Both the position numbers and the translations under genes were made by a program. Under the pieces are notes generated by a model. It searched no databases, was not told the origin of the DNA, and worked only from the letters and a program-made list of their open reading frames with translations. A DNA stretch of 34,909 bases, taken from NCBI GenBank assembly GCA_900696625.1, contig CAADGU010000314.1, positions 1-34,909 of the forward strand, given 5' to 3'. How positions within the stretch are numbered: the stretch's first letter is position 1; each line of letters opens with the position of its first letter. Shown here piece after piece: positions 1 through 8,898 of the stretch. The stretch is from an uncultured Chloroflexota bacterium. GTDB lineage: Bacteria > Chloroflexota > Anaerolineae > Promineifilales > Promineifilaceae.

Positions 1-334
1 CGTGTCATCCAGCTTATCGGTCACGGCTTTAATGGCGGCCACTTCGGTATCCACCGCGTCATCAATGGCCGCCAATTGCGTGTCCAGGTTGGCGGCTGCC
101 AGGCCAACGGCCGTGCGGATGCCTGCTGCGTCCAACCCGGCAGGCCCCTGTTCCAGAGCGTTAGTGGTGAAGCGGAATGTACCGCCGTCATCTTCCAGCG
201 TGTCATCCAGCTTATCGGTCACGGCTTTAATGGCAGCCACTTCGGTATCCACCGCGTCATCAATGGCCGCCAATTGCGTGTCCAGGTTGGCGGCTGCCAG
301 GCCAACGGCCGTGCGGATGCCCGCTGCATCCAAA
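1..334. repeat. 198-bp tandem repeat in tail-fibre gene
   Basis: Bases 1 to about 136 recur at 199 to about 334 with only about three differences. The period is 198 bp (66 codons), so the reading frame is kept. Such near-identity points to a recent in-frame duplication or active length variation of the fibre shaft. The window starts inside a copy, so more copies may follow. Confidence 0.9.
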
Positions 335-870
335 GTAGAAAGGCCAGATTGAATCTCAGTCACGGCCGTTGCTGCAAGCTCGCTAGAGCCGATAGCGTCA
401 GCCGCTATCTTGTCGGCCGTAATCGCATCAGTGGCAATCTTGGCGGCGGTTATGGCATTATCGGACAGGCTGACGCCGTTGGTCACGGCCGTGACCGCGC
501 CAATGGTAGAAGATGTCAGGTTGCCGGTGGTGGCTAATGCGGTCGTCCCGAACATCACATCGTAGACCGCCTCATCCAACACACAGCACTCCAATCGGAT
601 AGCCAGCGCACCGGCAACATGGCAGAAAATAACCATCGGGCCAATGGTGTTGGTGTCGGTGGCATCCAACACAGCATAATAAATACCATTGCTGATGTGC
701 GTGGCCCCGCCGCTGTTTTTGTTCGCCAGCGACGTGGCCCCGGTCTTCCATATTTTGATGTCTGTGTTGGCTATGGTGAGAGCGGTTTCTTCTGTGTTGC
801 CGTCCGTACTGTCGAGGAAGTGCCCCAACGGCACCTCCTGGCTTGCTGTGGATTGTCGTAAATATATCAT
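1..870 (-). CDS. Tail fibre protein, 3' part missing (runs off left edge)
   Basis: The minus-strand frame stays open from ATG at 870 to base 1 (290 codons, no stop), so the C-terminus is outside the window. The ATG overlaps the stop of the upstream gene (ATGA). Residues 1-110 form a globular start (MIYLRQSTASQEV..., VPLGHFLDSTDG, CCVLDEAVYDVMFG) of a type I associate with phage tail-fibre N-termini. Then comes a region rich in AITAAKIATDAITADKIAADA, typical of fibre shafts, and a 66-residue repeat (LDAAGIRTAVGLAAANLDTQ... VDTEVAAIKAVTDKLDD) present about twice before the edge. Repeats of this type form trimeric fibre shafts in other phages. Role inferred: elongated host-contact fibre. The specificity domain is not visible. 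Confidence 0.8.
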   Translation of the reverse strand, partial: MIYLRQSTASQEVPLGHFLDSTDGNTEETALTIANTDIKIWKTGATSLANKNSGGATHISNGIYYAVLDATDTNTIGPMVIFCHVAGALAIRLECCVLDEAVYDVMFGTTALATTGNLTSSTIGAVTAVTNGVSLSDNAITAAKIATDAITADKIAADAIGSSELAATAVTEIQSGLSTLDAAGIRTAVGLAAANLDTQLAAIDDAVDTEVAAIKAVTDKLDDTLEDDGGTFRFTTNALEQGPAGLDAAGIRTAVGLAAANLDTQLAAIDDAVDTEVAAIKAVTDKLDDT

Positions 871-1556
871 GTCATCCCCTGCTGCCTCATGTGGTGGATC
901 ACCACTGGTATACTAATGCCGCCACCCGCCACCACCGTACCCCCGCCAAAATCGTTGAGAGTCAGTGTGCCAACAATTGTGCTTTCGTATGCCCCTAATG
1001 CCAGATTGCCCGCTGCTGTGATTGGGCTGCTGCTGTCCGTTCGGCTGTCCGCAAGCCCCCAAGACCCCGCTGCCGGCTTGCGGTAGTAGCGGATGGTTGT
1101 CGTTGCTCCGCCAACGATCTCCAGCCCAAACGAGTCGCCGGCGTTGACCGTAGTAGTGATGTCTGAGCCTAGTTGACTAAATGACCCGTTGACATATTTC
1201 CAGATGCGGGCAATGCCCACATTGGCATTTCCCTCCCGCATTACGATCTCTAGCTCGTAACTGTCAATGTTCGCGCCGCTGTCCGGAGAGGAGATGCGGC
1301 CATCCAGCGTAAAAGAGGCATAATCGCCGGCCGTTGCCTTCGCCGCCAGCGTGACATACACCTCGCAATCCGGCCCATATGTGGCAGCGTTGTAATACTC
1401 GGCGCACGCGACAGACACCGTCGCCGCCCGCGCCAGATTAGACGCCACCTGCATCCCGCCACCGGCCCATCCAATGGCTGACCAACTGGCAGACAGCGGC
1501 GGCCCGGTGTTGCTTCGGTCGAAGCTATCTAGTATGCCGGTCGTTGGAAACGCCAT
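867..1556 (-). CDS. Tail protein with LamG/concanavalin-like domain
   Basis: 229 aa, starting MAFPTTGILDSFDRSN. Most of the protein looks like a beta-sandwich of the LamG/concanavalin-like type (an N-terminal ILDSFDR motif, then VTLAAKATAGDYASFTLDGR, YELEIVMREG, ATTTIRYYRKP and LALGAYES strands). Such folds in phage tails usually bind glycans. It lies between other tail-tip proteins and overlaps the fibre gene by 4 bp (ATGA). Inferred role: receptor-binding or decoration subunit of the tail tip. The exact family is not certain from sequence alone. Confidence 0.7.
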   Translation of the reverse strand: MAFPTTGILDSFDRSNTGPPLSASWSAIGWAGGGMQVASNLARAATVSVACAEYYNAATYGPDCEVYVTLAAKATAGDYASFTLDGRISSPDSGANIDSYELEIVMREGNANVGIARIWKYVNGSFSQLGSDITTTVNAGDSFGLEIVGGATTTIRYYRKPAAGSWGLADSRTDSSSPITAAGNLALGAYESTIVGTLTLNDFGGGTVVAGGGISIPVVIHHMRQQGMT

Positions 1557-1559
1557 GGT

Positions 1560-1742
1560 TTATTTGTTGTGACAATGGATTGTCACCATTCCATCCCACT
1601 CGTGTGCATCAATCAATCCTGTGCTGCAATTAACAAATACTGTTTCATCGTCATGCAAATGGATAACTTTCCCATCTGCAGCAACAAGTTGAGCCATAAC
1701 AAACAGCATCATAAACACAATCAAAATTATTTTTGCTCTCAT
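1560..1742 (-). CDS. Small exported protein, possible moron
   Basis: 60 aa. It starts with a clear signal peptide: MRAKI, then a hydrophobic run IILIVFMMLFVMAQL, and a VAA|DG cleavage site near residue 22. That leaves a mature peptide of about 38 residues with two cysteines (in VNCST and HCHNK). The SD is AAGGAAAAGG. It is clearly more AT-rich than the tail genes on both sides, which suggests separate acquisition. No family recognised. A secreted two-Cys peptide inside a tail-fibre operon would fit a lysogenic-conversion or superinfection-exclusion role, but that is inference. Confidence 0.65.
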   Translation of the reverse strand: MRAKIILIVFMMLFVMAQLVAADGKVIHLHDDETVFVNCSTGLIDAHEWDGMVTIHCHNK

Positions 1743-1761
1743 TTTTTGTGCCTTTTCCTTA

Positions 1762-2223
1762 TTATGAATCTACAACGGAATAAATGACCCAGCCGGATAC
1801 CTGCACGGCGGCCGACAGATTGAGGTATACATCCTTGTTGGCGATTGATGTTTTTATGGCTGCGATGTCAGGGGCGGTGGGTCCCCACACAAGTGGCACA
1901 CCGGCAATGAGTGACATAGGCCCCGTCAAGTTTGTATGAGGAATTTCGCTCTCCTCTTTCAAGGTTGCTATTACATTCCCGGCAGCCACAAGGCAAATGC
2001 CTAAAATTGCTATTTTCACGCTGGCTGCACCGGAAATGATAGTGGTGTTGCCGCTGTCAGCCGTGTGTATGATTGCCCGCCCGACTTTTGTAACATCTGC
2101 CGTTTTCAAAAACTGATCCGATGGCAAAACCACTGGCACACTATTCGCCATCGTTTGCTGCCCCCGCGCCGTCAGTCCCAATATGTCCCGTACTTTTATG
2201 GCACTTGCATTCAATACACTCAT
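1762..2223 (-). CDS. Tail-region structural protein, unknown
   Basis: About 153 aa from ATG 2223 (ATG 2226 and TTG 2229 are in frame just upstream; AGGAG lies 4-10 nt before them). The protein is low in charge and rich in A, V, I and T, with SVLNASAIKVRDILGL at the start, a VPVVLPSDQ segment common in phage tail and decoration proteins, and a beta-rich end (NLSAAVQVSGWVIYSVVDS). No catalytic motif. It sits between a baseplate-like protein and the exported small protein. Likely a virion surface or baseplate component. Function not known. Confidence 0.6.
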   Translation of the reverse strand: MSVLNASAIKVRDILGLTARGQQTMANSVPVVLPSDQFLKTADVTKVGRAIIHTADSGNTTIISGAASVKIAILGICLVAAGNVIATLKEESEIPHTNLTGPMSLIAGVPLVWGPTAPDIAAIKTSIANKDVYLNLSAAVQVSGWVIYSVVDS

Positions 2224-2233
2224 CATCAATCTC

Positions 2234-2890
2234 CTAAGAAACAGTGGGCAACGGCCGTACCGTTACCGATCCATTACTATTCCGCGTCATAGCCGCCTGT
2301 GTCACCGTCAACCCACTCACATTGTGGGTCGCAGTAAACGCATCTACTGCGAGATATGTGCTGTTTTTGGTCACGGTTGTAAATGTGCCCCCAGCCCCAT
2401 CCGGCCACGTTATGCTGGCCGTCGTAATGACATCGTCAGAATCCCGTGTAAACGTTCCCGCCCACGCCTCTGTCAACGTCCACTGGAGCAATAACACTTC
2501 TAACTCCAACGCGCCGGGCAGCACATCCCCGCCATAATTGCTGGCAATATCCGCCCTTAAATAATAACGCCCTTTCTGGAACGTTGTCACCGTGCCGTTT
2601 GTGTGGGTCAGTTCAATGTCATAATACCAATCACCAGCCACCCGGCCATCAGTATCCCCTGGCAAAATGCTGATGACCCCCACATTAGATGTACTGAAAT
2701 TCCATTGGCTGCTATTTGCCGTTTTAGTCAGCGACAAAATTAAATCACCATCCGGCCGATTGCGTACCATCAGGCGAGCCTCGGCCACATTACCACTTGC
2801 GCCCAGGCTGTGAGCAAACGTAATGGTTGCATTGTCACCACGAGTGTGATCAACATCCACCCACGCCGGTTCTGTGCTTATCCATGCCAT
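2234..2890 (-). CDS. Baseplate/receptor-binding-like tail protein (short paralogue)
   Basis: 218 aa. Residues 1-118 are clearly homologous (about 60% identical by eye) to the N-terminus of the next upstream gene (2901-3905): both carry FAHSLGA, NVAEARL, VVRNRP-like, FSTS.VGVI.ILP and GDW.YDIELTHT..TVTTFQKGRY. This resembles the N-terminal domain of BppU-type baseplate proteins that clip onto the tail tip. The C-terminal 100 residues differ (DDVITTASITWPDG..., a small beta domain). Inferred: a module attached to the tail by a shared N-terminal adaptor. Confidence 0.65.
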   Translation of the reverse strand: MAWISTEPAWVDVDHTRGDNATITFAHSLGASGNVAEARLMVRNRPDGDLILSLTKTANSSQWNFSTSNVGVISILPGDTDGRVAGDWYYDIELTHTNGTVTTFQKGRYYLRADIASNYGGDVLPGALELEVLLLQWTLTEAWAGTFTRDSDDVITTASITWPDGAGGTFTTVTKNSTYLAVDAFTATHNVSGLTVTQAAMTRNSNGSVTVRPLPTVS

Positions 2891-2900
2891 AATAATTCAC

Positions 2901-3905
2901 CTAATAAACGGTATATTTAGCATTCAGGTAATCACGTACCTGCTGCCGCTGACTGTTATTCAATGCACCACTGTAAAACAACGCCGCCTTTATCCGGCAT
3001 GGTTGGAAATTTGTCGTATCACTGGCCAGCCGGATGCTTGCCACATTTGGCCGTGAGCCGGGGTTTCCTGTCTGCTCATTATCATTTACTCCCAACACAC
3101 TGGCCGCACCATTAACCACTGCTGATATGATGACAAATGTGCCCACTGGCGGCGTAAGGGAATGCGCCAGCGCACTGGTTACGAATAACCAATAAACTGA
3201 TGTCATCCTGATTACAAAATCAAACCCATCAATCAACCAATCATTTGCCGCACCTGCCGCGGTTTGCTCCGCCACAACAAATACACTAACAGGTTGCGTT
3301 TTGCCAGACAGTGCAACATACAAACTATCATTTGACCCATCGAATGTAATACCAGTCGCTTGCCGCGTCGGTTTATTCGCCGCCGTGCCCTGCACTAAAT
3401 GATTGCCCTCTCCACTCAAATCCCCCCAATGACCCACCGGATCGCCAATCCCGGCCGCTGCACCACCAGTAGCCTGGTATACCTCCTGGTCATCCTCATA
3501 CCAGGCAAATAAATCAGCAATATCATTAGGGGGAGTGTACCCGCTGCTGCCACTGGCAATATCGGCCAGCAAAAAGTACCGCCCCTTTTGAAACGTTGTC
3601 ACCGTGTCATCTGTGTGGGTCAGTTCAATGTCATAAAACCAATCGCCGGCCGCTGAATCCTCAGTATCCGCGGGCAATATCGTTATCACGCCCACATCAG
3701 ACGTACTAAAATCCCATTGGCCGCCATGATCGGTTTGGGAAAGCGAGAAAATCACCGCCCCCCCCGGCCGGTTGCGCACTACCAGCCGCGCTTCGGCCAC
3801 ATTGCTGCCCGCGCCCAGGCTGTGAGCAAACACCATGCTGGCACTATCACCCCGTATATGGTAGCAATCTACCCTTTCAGGCTGCACGCTGGCCCAGCTC
3901 GTCAT
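2901..3905 (-). CDS. Tail protein: baseplate adaptor domain plus concanavalin-like domain
   Basis: 334 aa. Residues 1-120 are the BppU-like adaptor shared with 2234-2890. Residues about 125-334 look like a concanavalin/LamG domain (DLFAWYEDDQEVYQATGG, VGHWGDLSGEGNHLVQ, ITFDGSNDSLYV, IKAALFYSGALNNSQRQQVRDYLNAKY). The ending is characteristic of this lectin-like fold in phage and bacterial surface proteins. It probably binds a host glycan. The start overlaps the end of 3902-5500 by 4 bp. Confidence 0.7.
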   Translation of the reverse strand: MTSWASVQPERVDCYHIRGDSASMVFAHSLGAGSNVAEARLVVRNRPGGAVIFSLSQTDHGGQWDFSTSDVGVITILPADTEDSAAGDWFYDIELTHTDDTVTTFQKGRYFLLADIASGSSGYTPPNDIADLFAWYEDDQEVYQATGGAAAGIGDPVGHWGDLSGEGNHLVQGTAANKPTRQATGITFDGSNDSLYVALSGKTQPVSVFVVAEQTAAGAANDWLIDGFDFVIRMTSVYWLFVTSALAHSLTPPVGTFVIISAVVNGAASVLGVNDNEQTGNPGSRPNVASIRLASDTTNFQPCRIKAALFYSGALNNSQRQQVRDYLNAKYTVY

Positions 3906-5500
3906 AAACCCACTTCCTTCTGGTACGCAACCTGTGCCGCGTACAAGTCAGCGTCATCCAACTCCGCCGTGCGCAGCTCTGGCAAAGCGCCGGGTGGACC
4001 ACCCCGGCTAACTACATCCGTAACCAGCATGTCTTTAATGTTGGCAAACACGCCATTGGGGTCTGCGGCGTCCACCGGGTAAACCTCATCACGCACAACG
4101 CCTGGCCGCACCTGGTCTGGCGCCAACAATGGCCCGGCCAATGATCGCCGCAGCCCGTCTGGCATCAGACGGTACGCAGGCTCACTCAGGTCTACCTGTT
4201 CGTAGTAAAATTTGCGCCCCACCCCCACCCGCGCCCGGTAATGGTTCAAGGACGCATCTCCCAGCTTAACCAACCCCTCTATCCGTTTCAGCGCCGTTTC
4301 CCCGTCCAGGTTCAACACCTGAAACGTATTGGCCTGAATGTTGCCCACCGTCAGGAAGGGGCAATCCGTGGTGATGAGATCGTTTAACACGGCGCTCAAA
4401 TCGTCAGCCGCAGACAACACCACCGCGCTTTCCTGCCACGCGGCCGTCAGCCAATAACCACAGGCCAACACGTCCAGGGTGGGTGTTTGCGCCTGCTCAC
4501 TAATACTGATGACAAATGGCGCTGGCCAGGCACGAGCCGCCAGTTCCATTTGCGCCATATTCTCAGCTTCAGCTTCGGTGTAGGTGGGGTTTTCATACGT
4601 GTGTTCAATGCGCCCGTAGCGGGCAGTACTGGCGTCATTCACAAACCAGGCCGTCACTTTTTGCGTAGGCTGATATTGTAACAGGCTCACATCATCAAAC
4701 CAGGTGGAAGCGCCGTTGGTATTGGCGCACATAAACCAGATTTGCACCCCGGTACACCCGGCCGGGGTGGTGAAGTCCACATTCACCTGTGTGTACGTAG
4801 TGCCCGTAACCCCCGTTGACGTAACCGCTACAATGCTGGCCCCGGCCGTCACATCCCACACCTCATACCGCCCGGCCACGCTGCCATTTCCCCGCGCCCA
4901 AAAGCTCAGGCGGTATTGCGTCTCTTCCTGGGCATGAATGGTCTTGCCCACCTTTGTGTCCCGGTTGGGGCCAGCCACCAGCAAACAGGCATAGGTGCCC
5001 GTGCGCACATTGGTGTTGGTTTGGGTGATGGTACCATCCCCGGCCACATCGCCAAACGTTTCAAACGTGTGGCCCGTGTCTGTGCTGGGCGTTTCCCACC
5101 CCCCGTTTTCCATCAATTCGTCCGATTCCGTAATATCATCTTCGGAATAAGTTGACCGGGTGGCGTTGTAAACCGGCTGGCTTTGGTCAATCAGAGAGCG
5201 CCGCCGCCTCACCCGTCCATAGGCCAAATCCAGTTGCATCACCATGCCATCCCACACCACTTCCCCGCCATACACCTTTTCCACATGGTTCCCCAGCCAG
5301 ATGTAGAAAGCGTTGAATATCTCACTCACCTCATTGGCTGAATCTGGCGCGGCTACCAACTGAAACGCATAATCCCACAGCCCGCCAATCCACTGCTCAC
5401 TGGACGCGCCCGGTTTCATGCGCCTGGTCAAGTCGGCAATAAACGCCTGACCCAACAGGTAAGGTGCATACATCATCGTGCCATGCTGAATATCCGGCAT
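3902..5500 (-). CDS. Tail-tip protein with carbohydrate-binding-like insertion
   Basis: 532 aa. Residues about 130-285 look like a CBM4/9-type carbohydrate-binding module (ENGGWE at its start, RTGTYACLLVAG, YRLSFWARGNG, YTQVNVDFTTPAGCTGVQIWF, STWFDDVSLL). It is inserted in a larger body with a tail-associated look (VTAWFVNDASTARYGRIEHTYENPTYTEAEAENMAQ, and VLNLDGETALKRIEGLVKLGDASLNHYRARVGVGRKFYYEQVD). The location right after the distal-tail-like gene fits a tail-associated (Tal/baseplate hub-like) protein. The 1-bp junction at 5500 indicates translational coupling. Confidence 0.65.
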   Translation of the reverse strand: MPDIQHGTMMYAPYLLGQAFIADLTRRMKPGASSEQWIGGLWDYAFQLVAAPDSANEVSEIFNAFYIWLGNHVEKVYGGEVVWDGMVMQLDLAYGRVRRRRSLIDQSQPVYNATRSTYSEDDITESDELMENGGWETPSTDTGHTFETFGDVAGDGTITQTNTNVRTGTYACLLVAGPNRDTKVGKTIHAQEETQYRLSFWARGNGSVAGRYEVWDVTAGASIVAVTSTGVTGTTYTQVNVDFTTPAGCTGVQIWFMCANTNGASTWFDDVSLLQYQPTQKVTAWFVNDASTARYGRIEHTYENPTYTEAEAENMAQMELAARAWPAPFVISISEQAQTPTLDVLACGYWLTAAWQESAVVLSAADDLSAVLNDLITTDCPFLTVGNIQANTFQVLNLDGETALKRIEGLVKLGDASLNHYRARVGVGRKFYYEQVDLSEPAYRLMPDGLRRSLAGPLLAPDQVRPGVVRDEVYPVDAADPNGVFANIKDMLVTDVVSRGGPPGALPELRTAELDDADLYAAQVAYQKEVGL

Positions 5501-6876
5501 TACCAGCTTGCCTCCCCACCCCGGCGATAAGTCCGCCAGCGGTCATTGATCTCCAGAGAAACATTAAACAATCCGGCTATTGGCTGGTTAGTTGAACCGG
5601 CCATTGCTGCTACCAACAGCCCCCCACTTCGGGGTACGTAAAAATTCCCAGGACTAACTCCACATTCATCCTCAACAGTTTCCGTTGTCACATTCAGGGC
5701 CAGACCCGTAAATCTATCTGTTGGCAGGCAAGAAATCTCCCCTTTTGTCACATTATGCAGAATGTTTGCATCACTAGACCTGACGATCCTGTCAGCCGGA
5801 ATAAAAGTGAGTGTGTTCAACCGTAAATCATCGCCAACCACACCATCTACCAATTCTGCATAAATGTGTAATCTGACCAGGGCCATTGAATCTTGCGTCC
5901 ATGCTTTTTTGCCACCCATCGGCGGTATATCGAAGATGCCCAACGGCAATGGTTTGTAAAGGTTGGTGCCGGCACCCACCACATACTGACGTTCACCAAA
6001 ACGAATATCATCAGCCGCCCCGTTCAGGTCTATGGCTGCCTGAATAGCAAATGTTTTAGCCGTGGTGCCAGACCAGCGCAGCAGTACCAAATAACGCCCC
6101 TTAGCGTGCAACTTATTATCACTACCATATGCCTGAGAAACGGTCTGACGAATGCGCCGGGCATTACTGCCCACCGCCGCAAAGCTGACTTCTACGGTGT
6201 GCCCGCCATAAGCATTGGCATCTGCTATTTTGGCGGCGTCTGTGCCCGTTGTGCCGTCATGCAAATCCCATATGGGCTTAAAATCATCAATGCCCTCATT
6301 GATCTCACGAATGCCGGCCCATACCTGTGATATTGGGCCAGCGCTATTGTTGGCAGCTATAAGCTGCAATGAAGACACTCTGCCCTCAGCCGTCCCCCCA
6401 CCAGAAAGTGCCAATGTGCCCCCAACTAGGCTTAAGTTAGAAGCGGAAAAGGGGCGGCTCTCTGGCGATTCAAAGAAACGATGTCTGTCTAGTTGCAAGA
6501 CCGGTTCCAACGTATCCGCCTGCATGTTGGGTGTACGCATACGGCCGCGCCCTGGCAAATGTACCAATCCGCCATACACCAGCGCTCGCTTCACCGCCTC
6601 TCCCCCCGTTTGCCAGTGATACCACACCCAACCGGGCAACTGTTCATTGCTGATGTATTCCGCCGCGTCTTCTAATACATTTTCCAGATAGGTCACATCA
6701 CGCCGGATCAAGTCCTTGTCGGCAATGTTCAAAAGCGCAAATTCATCCCGGATCATCAATTCACCAGGATGTGGGCCACGCACATCCCAGGGTTCAGCAA
6801 TATAAAAGTCCTCACCATCAAAATGAACCAATGGCGTGCCTTCATCATTCGCCAGATAGTGCCGTGCTTCTACCAT
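5500..6876 (-). CDS. Distal-tail-like minor tail protein
   Basis: 458 aa, second gene after the tape measure, where siphoviruses encode Dit. It starts MVEARHYLANDEGTPLVHFDGEDFYIAEPWDVRGP. The middle has beta-rich segments (VEVSFAAVGSN, YLVLLRWSGTTAKTFAIQAA) and the end reads FNVSLEINDRWRTYRRGG. No peptidase or glycosidase motif is evident. It is longer than a classical Dit (about 250 aa), so an inserted domain (residues about 150-350) is likely. Assigned by position; family not recognised with certainty. Confidence 0.55.
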   Translation of the reverse strand: MVEARHYLANDEGTPLVHFDGEDFYIAEPWDVRGPHPGELMIRDEFALLNIADKDLIRRDVTYLENVLEDAAEYISNEQLPGWVWYHWQTGGEAVKRALVYGGLVHLPGRGRMRTPNMQADTLEPVLQLDRHRFFESPESRPFSASNLSLVGGTLALSGGGTAEGRVSSLQLIAANNSAGPISQVWAGIREINEGIDDFKPIWDLHDGTTGTDAAKIADANAYGGHTVEVSFAAVGSNARRIRQTVSQAYGSDNKLHAKGRYLVLLRWSGTTAKTFAIQAAIDLNGAADDIRFGERQYVVGAGTNLYKPLPLGIFDIPPMGGKKAWTQDSMALVRLHIYAELVDGVVGDDLRLNTLTFIPADRIVRSSDANILHNVTKGEISCLPTDRFTGLALNVTTETVEDECGVSPGNFYVPRSGGLLVAAMAGSTNQPIAGLFNVSLEINDRWRTYRRGGEASW

Positions 6877-6878
6877 GC

Positions 6879-8882
6879 CTACCGATCCTTAAACTCCCTG
6901 ATCTGCCTCGACCGCTGCCGGCCCACCAGCCGTGCCGCCAACTCTGCATCACGGGCATTGCCCACATTGAATTGGAAATTGTCCTGGCTGGTGAAGCTGC
7001 CCGCGCCGCCTGTCGCCGCCCCAGCCAAAGCTGGCGCAATCGCCGCGCCCAAATTCAATGGCTGCACACTCGCCAGATCATCCAATGCCCGGTGAATTCC
7101 CCGTATGCCCAATTCAAACGGGGTAGGGCTGCCAGGGATCATCCAATCCGGTATCTTTGGTAGATTGATTTGGAAGCTAAATACTTTGCCTTGTAGCCAT
7201 TCCCAGAAGCCCTTGATAGAATCCCACAACCCCTGCACCCACGTAATAGCCCCGTTGACCGCGCTGCCAATTTCCAACATGGCCCCCAACACGATGGCCG
7301 CCAATTGCTTTGCTGCCGTTTTCACACGTTCCCACCAGGCAATGATTTGCAGAGCAACACCCAACACAATAACCACCAACTGGCGGGCAGCAATCCCCGC
7401 CTGATTAAACGCCCACATGATAATAAACCATAGTTGCCGTGCTGCCGTTTTCACACGTTCCCACCAGGCAATGATTTCCAGCATTTTGATGCTGATAATG
7501 AAGGCCAATTGATGGGCCGCGATCCCCGCCTGGTTTAATGCCCACATGATGATGACCCCCAACTGTTTGGCAGTGGGAATTACCTTGTTGACGATATGAT
7601 CACTTAAGGCAACAAGCGCCGGCTTTAGGCTATTTTCCCAAAAGTCAGTCAGAATATCCCGAATACCGCCCCAATTTTCTTCCCATGCCGTCCGCAAAAG
7701 GGCTACCACTGCAATCAAGGCCAGAATAGGCCATGTAACCGCCGCTAAACTGATAGCCAGGCTGATCAACGCTGGCAACAAAACAGACAACACCACCCCC
7801 GCCAAAATAATCAGGGCATCTTTCCAACTCAGGAATTGAATAATTGTATTGGCCAATGGCACTAACGTAGTCGTAAACCAATTGCCCAATTGTTGTAATG
7901 CGGGCAATACACGCCCCACAATTGGCTGAATAAACGCCTGAAACTGAGGGATTCCCTGTGTGGTCAGCCAGACGAAAAACGCACGCAACGCCGGCAATCC
8001 GGTTGTGTTTAGCCAGTCCACCGCCCCACCAATGCCATTGGTCAAGGTGGTGGCAAAGTTATCAATAGCGCCCATCACTGCCGGGCTGCCCAGAAATTCC
8101 AGCACCGTGCCCAATTTGTCTTTGAGCAGTTCAAAGATCGGTTCCCCAATCCGGCGCAGCGTGGCCGCTTTCCAGTCCTGCAAATTAGAGAGCATCCCAT
8201 TGAACGTGCCTGACTGCGCATCCATCAGGCCGCCATACTTATCTTGCATCAGGGTCAGCACGGTTTCCATTGCTTCCGGCAGTGGGGAAAGCAGAGAACC
8301 AGACTTGTCAAACTCCAGCCCCAATGCCGCCAACTCCGCCCGGTTGGTAATACCCAACTCAGACATCCGGGCAATGGCTTCCCCCGTCGCCCCGGCCGAA
8401 AACTTACCAATCAGCAAGGCCATTTCCTGGAAACTGCTGCCTGTGCCACTGGCCACATCCCCGGCGATGGTTCTAATATCTTTCCCGGCAAAGCCGAACT
8501 GTTCGGCCACTTCCTCTGCATGAAGACCAAAGCCTTGCAGAATTCGATCCGCTTCCACTACCTGTGGCAATTCAAATGGCGTCCTGGCTCCAAAATCCGC
8601 CAAATCCGCCATACGCTCTTCAGCGGCCTCTGCGCTGCCTAACAGCACTTCAAACTGAGTATTGTACTGTTCAAATTGGGCATTACCCCCCACCATCTCC
8701 CCCACCAGATCGCCCACGCCCGCGGCCACGCGCCCCAGCCCATTGGCAATGGCGCTGCCCACCCCCAGCCCAATGCCCGTAACCAGGTTATTGGTCATGC
8801 CCCGCACACGGCCGAAGACCCCACCCACTTTACTGTCATCTGGGAGGATGTTGATAATCGCGTCAGCTAAGGTAATGCCCAT
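6879..8882 (-). CDS. Tape measure protein
   Basis: 667 aa. It has the usual features: a glycine/alanine-rich N-terminus (LADAIINILPDDSKVGGVFGRV), a PF10145/Lambda-type conserved block (FEQYNTQFEVLLGSAEAAEERM, FGARTPFELPQVVEADRILQGFG, VASGTGSSFQEMALLIGKFSAG), long helices, and hydrophobic segments near residues 360-400 (ALIILAGVVLSVLLPALISLA). Residues about 440-540 hold a 43-residue repeat (IAWWERVKTAA.QL, MWA.NQAGIAA.QL). By the known ruler relation (about 0.15 nm per residue) the tail would be near 100 nm. It follows a hairpin and an operator-like palindrome, so it may have its own promoter. Confidence 0.92.
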   Translation of the reverse strand: MGITLADAIINILPDDSKVGGVFGRVRGMTNNLVTGIGLGVGSAIANGLGRVAAGVGDLVGEMVGGNAQFEQYNTQFEVLLGSAEAAEERMADLADFGARTPFELPQVVEADRILQGFGLHAEEVAEQFGFAGKDIRTIAGDVASGTGSSFQEMALLIGKFSAGATGEAIARMSELGITNRAELAALGLEFDKSGSLLSPLPEAMETVLTLMQDKYGGLMDAQSGTFNGMLSNLQDWKAATLRRIGEPIFELLKDKLGTVLEFLGSPAVMGAIDNFATTLTNGIGGAVDWLNTTGLPALRAFFVWLTTQGIPQFQAFIQPIVGRVLPALQQLGNWFTTTLVPLANTIIQFLSWKDALIILAGVVLSVLLPALISLAISLAAVTWPILALIAVVALLRTAWEENWGGIRDILTDFWENSLKPALVALSDHIVNKVIPTAKQLGVIIMWALNQAGIAAHQLAFIISIKMLEIIAWWERVKTAARQLWFIIMWAFNQAGIAARQLVVIVLGVALQIIAWWERVKTAAKQLAAIVLGAMLEIGSAVNGAITWVQGLWDSIKGFWEWLQGKVFSFQINLPKIPDWMIPGSPTPFELGIRGIHRALDDLASVQPLNLGAAIAPALAGAATGGAGSFTSQDNFQFNVGNARDAELAARLVGRQRSRQIREFKDR
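7312..7560. repeat. 129-bp repeat inside tape measure gene
   Basis: A block reading GCTGCCGTTTTCACACG at 7312 recurs at 7441, and the GCCCACATGAT block near 7410 recurs near 7539. Both offsets are 129 bp (43 codons), so the repeat is in frame. It encodes the alternating amphipathic and tryptophan-rich motif IAWWERVKTAA / MWAFNQAGIAARQL. Confidence 0.8.
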
Positions 8883-8898
8883 AATTTGCCCGCTAAAT

